This document shows positions 1-5,006 of a stretch of DNA of 5,006 nucleotides, one piece after another (the stretch's first letter is position 1; every line of letters begins with the position of its first letter). The position numbers and the translations under genes are program-made. Under the pieces are notes generated by a model that saw nothing but the letters and a program-made list of their open reading frames with translations, did not search any database and had not been told where the DNA came from. Source of the DNA: Bacteriovoracaceae bacterium (GTDB lineage: Bacteria; Bdellovibrionota; UBA1018); assembly GCA_023250795.1 (NCBI GenBank), contig JAHFAB010000180.1:1-5006 (forward strand). The letters run 5' to 3'.

Positions 1-1439
<1,439 letters not shown>

Positions 1440-1446
1440 GAGATTT

Positions 1447-1452
1447 TCTCCT
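1447..1452 (-). promoter_or_regulatory. Ribosome binding site of serA
   Basis: AGGAGA on the minus strand ends seven bases before the serA ATG at 1439-1437. It lies in the 37-base gap after the aminotransferase stop codon and supports this start. The rest of that gap shows no clear promoter or terminator, so serA probably shares a transcript with the upstream gene. Confidence 0.8.
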
Positions 1453-1476
1453 GGTTATGTATTGCTCTTGCGGCAA

Positions 1477-2619
1477 TTAGTTTTCAGAAAAAGTTCTTAG
1501 AACTGCTCCAACACCTTTGCCAAATTCTACGGGATGTCCCAACTCTTTTAGCACTAGCTCTAAACAAGAGATCCCAGTCGTAATATCGAACTTACCGCAA
1601 TATCCAAAGTGCGAAAGTCTGAAAATTTTTCCTTCTAATTCGTCTTGTCCACCGGCAATGGTGACGCCATACTTGTCACGCATTGTTTTAGGGATGGCTT
1701 TACCATCCTTTATGGTGGAGGGAACTTTGACTGCCGTAACAGCAGTCGAAGGAGATTTTTTTGCAAGCATTTCTAGACCGAGAGCTTGCACTGCATTGCG
1801 GGTGGCTTTTGCCAGCAGCTCATGTCTTTTAAAAACATTAGCCAAACCCTCTTCCTGAATCATCCTCAAAGTTTCTTGCAGTCCTTGGATGAGAGAAATG
1901 GCAGGGGTCCATGCGGTCTGATTTTTAGATAAAGATTTTCTCTCTTTATCAAGGTCAAAATAAAACCGAGGAAGATTAGAGCTCTCTCTTCTTCCCCAGG
2001 CTTTGTCGCTCAGTGCAATAAAAGCTAGCCCAGGCGGGATCATGAGCGCTTTTTGTGAACCCGTGATCATGACATCTAACCCTAAAGCATCCATGGGGAG
2101 ATCAAAAACTCCGCACGCAGTAATGGCGTCACAGACTGTGAGCAGTCCTGCTTGTTGAGCGATTTTGCAGATCTCCGGAGTGGGCATTTTTACCCCTGTC
2201 GAAGTTTCTGAAGCTTGGAATAAAACCGCTTTAGCGTCTGGGTTTGCTCGAACGGTGACTTCAAACTGAGCTGGTTCGACTGCGTCTCCTACTTCGAGTT
2301 TAATCTCGATGGGATTGAGTCCATAGGCTTTCGAAATTTTGGTCCATCTTTCTCCAAATTTTCCGCCATTGATTGTAATAACTTTGTCGTCTTTTTTGAA
2401 GAGATTCGAAACCGCAGCGTCCATTGCACCTGTACCAGTAGCTGCCAAAATGAGGACGTCTTGCTTTGTCTGAAAAAGATATTTCAATCCGATTTTTACA
2501 CTCTCAAACAGTGTTTGAAACTGCGGAGTCCGATGGTGAATGATCGGGCGAGCAAAAACCGATACGACAGATTCTGGCAGAGGGGTTGGGCCTGGTGTTA
2601 ATAGGTAAGTTTTTTTCAT
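1477..2619 (-). CDS. Class V PLP-dependent aminotransferase, probable phosphoserine or serine-pyruvate/glyoxylate type
   Basis: This 380-residue protein belongs to the fold-type I, class V aminotransferase family (serine-pyruvate/alanine-glyoxylate aminotransferase branch). It starts with the family's LTPGPTPLP motif (residues 7-15) and HHR (28-30). The phosphate-cup TGTG is at 61-64, the cofactor-ring Asp is D164 in CDAITACG, the Schiff-base lysine is K190 in TGSQKAL, and the probable substrate-carboxylate Arg is R334 in FRLSHFGY. The length is normal for the family and no key residue is missing. It lies directly before serA, 37 bases apart. By context it probably transaminates 3-phosphohydroxypyruvate with glutamate to give phosphoserine, standing in for SerC, to which it is only distantly related. 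Serine-glyoxylate or alanine-glyoxylate transamination is equally compatible with sequence alone. The family call is firm; the substrate is inferred. Confidence 0.9.
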   Translation of the reverse strand: MKKTYLLTPGPTPLPESVVSVFARPIIHHRTPQFQTLFESVKIGLKYLFQTKQDVLILAATGTGAMDAAVSNLFKKDDKVITINGGKFGERWTKISKAYGLNPIEIKLEVGDAVEPAQFEVTVRANPDAKAVLFQASETSTGVKMPTPEICKIAQQAGLLTVCDAITACGVFDLPMDALGLDVMITGSQKALMIPPGLAFIALSDKAWGRRESSNLPRFYFDLDKERKSLSKNQTAWTPAISLIQGLQETLRMIQEEGLANVFKRHELLAKATRNAVQALGLEMLAKKSPSTAVTAVKVPSTIKDGKAIPKTMRDKYGVTIAGGQDELEGKIFRLSHFGYCGKFDITTGISCLELVLKELGHPVEFGKGVGAVLRTFSEN

Positions 2620-2628
2620 AGTGATGTG

Positions 2629-2637
2629 ATCTCCTTA
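2629..2637 (-). promoter_or_regulatory. Ribosome binding site of the aminotransferase
   Basis: TAAGGAGAT is a near-perfect anti-Shine-Dalgarno match. Its GGAG core ends 11 bases before the ATG at 2619-2617, slightly long but acceptable. It supports the LTPGPTPLP-leading start chosen for the gene. Confidence 0.8.
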
Positions 2638-2658
2638 AAAAGAAGAACACATTACCTG

Positions 2659-2683
2659 AAATAAAACAGAGTGCAAAGACTCT
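2659..2683 (-). terminator. Weak terminator- or attenuator-like hairpin before the aminotransferase gene
   Basis: On the minus strand AGAGT (2683-2679) and ACTCT (2672-2668) can form a five-pair stem around a six-base loop. This is followed by GTTTTATTT (2667-2659). It begins four bases beyond the stop codon of the small upstream gene and ends about 40 bases before the aminotransferase start. The stem is short and the T-run interrupted, so at most partial termination is expected. I see no good promoter between it and the aminotransferase, which argues for read-through. Confidence 0.3.
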
Positions 2684-2686
2684 CTT

Positions 2687-3103
2687 TTAGTGAGCTTGAG
2701 ATTTTGCCATTTTTAATAATCTTCTCTGTTGTTTCTGAAGATTGAGCTCGTCGATAATAGCTAGCGCTTCGTGTCTAAGGTCATTTTCGTAAATGAATCT
2801 ATAAAAATTTTCCATATCTGGGTGGTGTCTAAAGTTTTTGAAAGAGGCTGACATTTCTGTCGAACCATTCGCTGCGGCAATTGCTGCGGCATTTCCGCCT
2901 TCAGCTGAAGAAGCAGCAACGTGTTTTGTCGCATCTTCTGCCTCTTCAATTTCGTCAGTGTCAACTGCGGCAGTGGCAGATATTTCAGTTGTAGGACTGA
3001 CTTTGCCCATGATTTTTTTTGTTTCAGATGGCGTCTTAGAAGAGGAGGCTGAAGGTTTATCAGTCGCTTTACTCTGAGATGGTTTTTTGGATTTTGTTGA
3101 CAT
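2687..3103 (-). CDS. Uncharacterised 138-residue protein with low-complexity N-terminus and helical C-terminus
   Basis: I do not recognise this protein. The start at ATG 3103-3101 is chosen because AAAAGGAGAC lies at proper spacing; an in-frame ATG 14 codons earlier overlaps the end of the regulator gene and lacks such a site. Residues 1-36 are Lys/Ser/Pro/Thr-rich and basic, with no hydrophobic core, so this is not a signal peptide. An acidic patch (DTDEIEEAED) lies at about 48-57, then an Ala/Gly-rich stretch at 63-80. The last 54 residues (85-138) look folded and helical, with aromatic and charged residues (FRHHPDMENFYRFIYEND at about 91-108) and end in a basic amphipathic segment (KQQRRLLKMAKSQ). 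No membrane segment or Cys motif is visible. The layout suggests a flexible tail carrying a small protein- or nucleic-acid-binding domain. It lies 16 bases after the regulator gene and 67 before the aminotransferase. Confidence 0.8.
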   Translation of the reverse strand: MSTKSKKPSQSKATDKPSASSSKTPSETKKIMGKVSPTTEISATAAVDTDEIEEAEDATKHVAASSAEGGNAAAIAAANGSTEMSASFKNFRHHPDMENFYRFIYENDLRHEALAIIDELNLQKQQRRLLKMAKSQAH

Positions 3104-3110
3104 TGCTGGA

Positions 3111-3120
3111 GTCTCCTTTT
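3111..3120 (-). promoter_or_regulatory. Ribosome binding site that decides the start of the small protein
   Basis: AAAAGGAGAC on the minus strand has its AGGAG core nine bases before the ATG at 3103-3101. Its first base is also the last base of the regulator's TAA stop codon (3122-3120). This argues against the upstream in-frame ATG at 3145 and for co-transcription, possibly with ribosome hand-over from the regulator gene. Confidence 0.75.
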
Positions 3121-4820
3121 TAATTATACTGATTTTCGAATTCATTAGTTAACTCACTACTGCCTTGCGTTTGCAGAATACCGTAATGATGAAGCTTGTT
3201 GTAAAGTGTTTTTATCGTAATTCCAAGATTTTTTGCAGTTTTTGTTTTATTCCCTTGGTTTACTGTAAGTGTGCGGAGAATATGGTTTTTTTCTACATCT
3301 AGGAGCGAGAGTTCGTTTGCATCCTCCAAAGATTGGGTTTTTACCATAGGCATCCGAATTCCCATGGGAATGTCCTCGAGTTTGATCTCTTGGTTTTCAG
3401 CTAAAATTTTTAGACGTTCCAAAGTATTTTGCAACTCACGAATATTGCCGGGCCAGTCATAGCGGGCAAAAGCGTCTAAAACGCGAGGATCTATTTTTTT
3501 AATTTTTTGTGCAGAAGTTCCAAAACGAGAATTTTCTAAAAAATATTCGACGAGTAGCGGGATGTCTACTTTTCTTTTCCTCAATGGAGGCATGCGGAGG
3601 GTTATCGTATTGAGGCGATAAAATAGATCTTCTCTAAAGCGACCTGCTTTGACTTCATTTTCTAGATCTCTATTGGTAGCACTGATCACGCGAACATCGA
3701 CTTTGAAAGGTTTTTTCCCTCCGATTCGATAAAACTCTCCTTCTTGTAGAAATCTAAGGAGTTTTGCCTGGATGCCAAGAGAAAGTTCCCCGATTTCATC
3801 TAAGAAAACAGTTCCTCCATCTGCGAGTTCGCAGAGGCCGATTTTTTGTGATACGGCTCCCGTAAAAGATCCTTTTTCGTGGCCAAAGAGTTCTGACTCT
3901 AAGAGAGATTCTTGGAGAGCACCACAGTTTACAGTGATGTAGGGTTTCTCTGCACGATCACTTTTTGCATGAAGGCTTCGTGCGACCAATTCTTTCCCAG
4001 TACCACTTTCTCCTTGAATGAGAACTGTCACCGGCGTGGGTGCAATTTTATCAACCATAGAGAGCATGTTTAAAATAACAGCGCTTTTCCCTATGGTTTC
4101 ATGAGATTTTTTTTCTTGGTCGATGATTGTTTTGAGCGCAAAATTTTCTTTTTTCAAATATTTTTGTTGATCAAGAATTTTTTCATTTGCATGTCGAAGT
4201 TCGTGGGTATTTTCTTCTATTTTGTTTAGCAGGGTCTTGTTCAGGGTTTTAACTTCAGAGAAAAGTTTCTGATTGGTGATTGCAACGGCGATTTGCAAAG
4301 CTATGGCTTCTAGTGTGATGACATCGTTTGCGTCGAAAGAGTTGACCTCGTCGTTTTCTATATTGAGGATACCCATAATTTCGTTGTTTTTGAGAATCGG
4401 AACACAGAGTTCAGCTCGAGTGCGAATAGGAAGAGCGAGATGGGTATAAATCGGGTCTTTGGTGATATCGTTGGAAAGGTAGGGTTTTCCAGTTTCGATT
4501 ACTTTTCCAATGATGCCACGAGTGACTCCGTCTTGTTTTGGAAGGACATAGCCCAGTTTTAGATGATTATGATAAGCTCCGGTTTGTGCGCGAAGAGTGG
4601 CAGTGTGGTTTTGATCTACGCTCCAAATATTAGTGCAGTAATAGTTAAACCTTGTCTGTATAATATTAATAATTTCTTGATAAATATTTTCTGATTCTAA
4701 AAGACTTTGTAGATGATTCGAAACCTCGTTGAGTAGCTTTAGTTGGGAATCTCGTTTGTGGTCGGTCAGTGCTTGATCCGGTGTTTGAGGCAGTCTATTA
4801 GGAGGATTCTGGGGCATCAT
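3120..4820 (-). CDS. Sigma-54-dependent enhancer-binding regulator, GAF-AAA+-Fis HTH
   Basis: This bacterial enhancer-binding protein would bind upstream DNA and use ATP hydrolysis to open sigma-54 (RpoN) promoters. Numbered from ATG 4820 (566 residues), a GAF sensor domain covers about 41-185 ([20 protein letters not shown] is its core), and a Lys/Glu-rich probable coiled coil follows at about 186-236. The AAA+ domain has Walker A GESGTGKE at 270-277, the sigma-54 contact loop GSFTGA at 317-322, Walker [10 protein letters not shown] at 335-343, sensor I ATNRD at 381-385, the arginine-finger region [11 protein letters not shown] at 393-403, and WPGNIREL at 456-463. A Fis-type helix-turn-helix lies at about 516-546. 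There is no receiver domain, so the signal is probably a ligand or redox cue sensed by GAF rather than phosphorylation. The contact loop has Ser for Ala but keeps Phe and Thr. A GTG start at 4835 (571 residues) is possible but has a poorly placed ribosome site. Targets are unknown. Confidence 0.93.
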   Translation of the reverse strand: MMPQNPPNRLPQTPDQALTDHKRDSQLKLLNEVSNHLQSLLESENIYQEIINIIQTRFNYYCTNIWSVDQNHTATLRAQTGAYHNHLKLGYVLPKQDGVTRGIIGKVIETGKPYLSNDITKDPIYTHLALPIRTRAELCVPILKNNEIMGILNIENDEVNSFDANDVITLEAIALQIAVAITNQKLFSEVKTLNKTLLNKIEENTHELRHANEKILDQQKYLKKENFALKTIIDQEKKSHETIGKSAVILNMLSMVDKIAPTPVTVLIQGESGTGKELVARSLHAKSDRAEKPYITVNCGALQESLLESELFGHEKGSFTGAVSQKIGLCELADGGTVFLDEIGELSLGIQAKLLRFLQEGEFYRIGGKKPFKVDVRVISATNRDLENEVKAGRFREDLFYRLNTITLRMPPLRKRKVDIPLLVEYFLENSRFGTSAQKIKKIDPRVLDAFARYDWPGNIRELQNTLERLKILAENQEIKLEDIPMGIRMPMVKTQSLEDANELSLLDVEKNHILRTLTVNQGNKTKTAKNLGITIKTLYNKLHHYGILQTQGSSELTNEFENQYN

Positions 4821-4831
4821 AAGAAAATCGG

Positions 4832-4839
4832 TCACCTTT
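4832..4839 (-). promoter_or_regulatory. Ribosome binding site that decides the regulator start
   Basis: AAAGGTGA matches the anti-Shine-Dalgarno sequence. It lies 11 bases before ATG 4820, or 14 before the adjacent ATG 4817. The same bases contain the alternative GTG start at 4835-4833, which therefore has no ribosome site at normal spacing. I favour the ATG at 4820. Confidence 0.55.
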
Positions 4840-4871
4840 CTAAGGCCAGTTAGCTATCCGGGCCGACAGGC

Positions 4872-4900
4872 ATCCTATAATTTTTACATGCTTGGGTCAA
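4872..4900 (-). promoter_or_regulatory. Sigma-70-type promoter of the regulator gene
   Basis: On the minus strand TTGACC (4900-4895, five of six matches to the -35 consensus) is followed after exactly 17 bases by TAGGAT (4877-4872, four of six to the -10 consensus). The AT-rich spacer ends in AATTA. Transcription would begin near 4865, giving a leader of about 45 bases before ATG 4820. This is the only clear promoter before the five genes and may drive the whole block. I see no -24/-12 sigma-54 promoter here. Confidence 0.6.
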
Positions 4901-4973
4901 GAAAAATGTTGAGTTAATTGATAATGTATTGTGGGTGTGTTCCTCCATTTTCTTAAATTATCTCATCATTATA

Positions 4974-5000
4974 GGGGGTTAAAGGCCCACCCTTTTTTTT
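4974..5000 (+). terminator. Rho-independent-terminator-like stem and T8 run, plus direction
   Basis: AAAGG (4981-4985) and CCTTT (4991-4995) form a five-pair stem with a five-base loop. Alternatively GGGGG (4974-4978) can pair with CCC-A-CCC (4986-4992) with a bulged A. An unbroken run of eight T (4993-5000) follows in the plus direction. The minus direction has no T-run after the stem, so it cannot serve a minus-strand gene to the right. No plus-strand gene precedes it in this window. Confidence 0.4.
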
Positions 5001-5006
5001 GAACTT

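Noticed and set aside
1517..1858. Plus-strand open frame of 113 codons
   Set aside because: It is antisense to the well-conserved aminotransferase coding sequence, with no independent support.
2838..3077. Plus-strand open frame of 79 codons, Ala/Ser/Val-rich, resembling a hydrophobic peptide
   Set aside because: It mirrors the Ala/Ser/Glu-rich low-complexity part of the minus-strand small protein; the apparent hydrophobicity is a by-product of that composition.
3104..3145. Fourteen-codon N-terminal extension of the small protein
   Set aside because: It would overlap the regulator's 3' end and has no suitably placed ribosome site, whereas ATG 3103 has a strong one.
4850..4948. Minus-strand 32-codon open frame upstream of the regulator, a possible leader peptide
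   Set aside because: Its ATG has no upstream ribosome site (the GGAGG is inside the frame), it would span the predicted promoter, and its composition is not leader-like.
4968..4973. Perfect minus-strand TATAAT as a second upstream promoter
   Set aside because: No -35-like hexamer occurs at 16-18 bases; the -35/-10 pair at 4872-4900 is better and nearer the gene.

Overview
The window is a compact bacterial gene block with every real gene on the minus strand, so it reads right to left. In order of transcription it holds: (1) a sigma-54-type enhancer-binding regulator with a GAF sensor domain; (2) a small unrecognised protein with a low-complexity N-terminal half; (3) a class V PLP-dependent aminotransferase; (4) a short, ACT-less D-3-phosphoglycerate dehydrogenase (serA); and (5) the first 153 codons of adenylosuccinate synthase (purA), which runs off the left edge. 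Gaps between genes are 1 to 67 bases, which fits one operon or a few overlapping transcription units.

The metabolic theme is serine biosynthesis followed by purine biosynthesis. SerA would oxidise 3-phosphoglycerate, and the class V aminotransferase is the natural candidate for the next step in place of a classical SerC; no phosphatase (serB) is in view. PurA commits IMP to AMP. Serine feeds one-carbon units and glycine into purine synthesis, so the grouping makes metabolic sense, although control of these genes by the regulator is only inferred from position.

The right-hand 186 bases (4821-5006) carry a good sigma-70-type promoter for the regulator and, at the extreme right, a rho-independent-terminator-like stem and T-run that points along the plus strand, where no gene is visible.

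The DNA is AT-leaning by eye, has strong purine-rich Shine-Dalgarno sites, and encodes a GAF-AAA+-Fis regulator. This suggests a Gram-negative bacterium, perhaps of the Bdellovibrio/deltaproteobacterial type, but that placement is a weak inference. I see no mobile element, CRISPR array, tRNA or rRNA. Most of the window is ordinary housekeeping sequence. The parts least explained are the small protein at 2687-3103 and the plus-strand terminator at the right edge.
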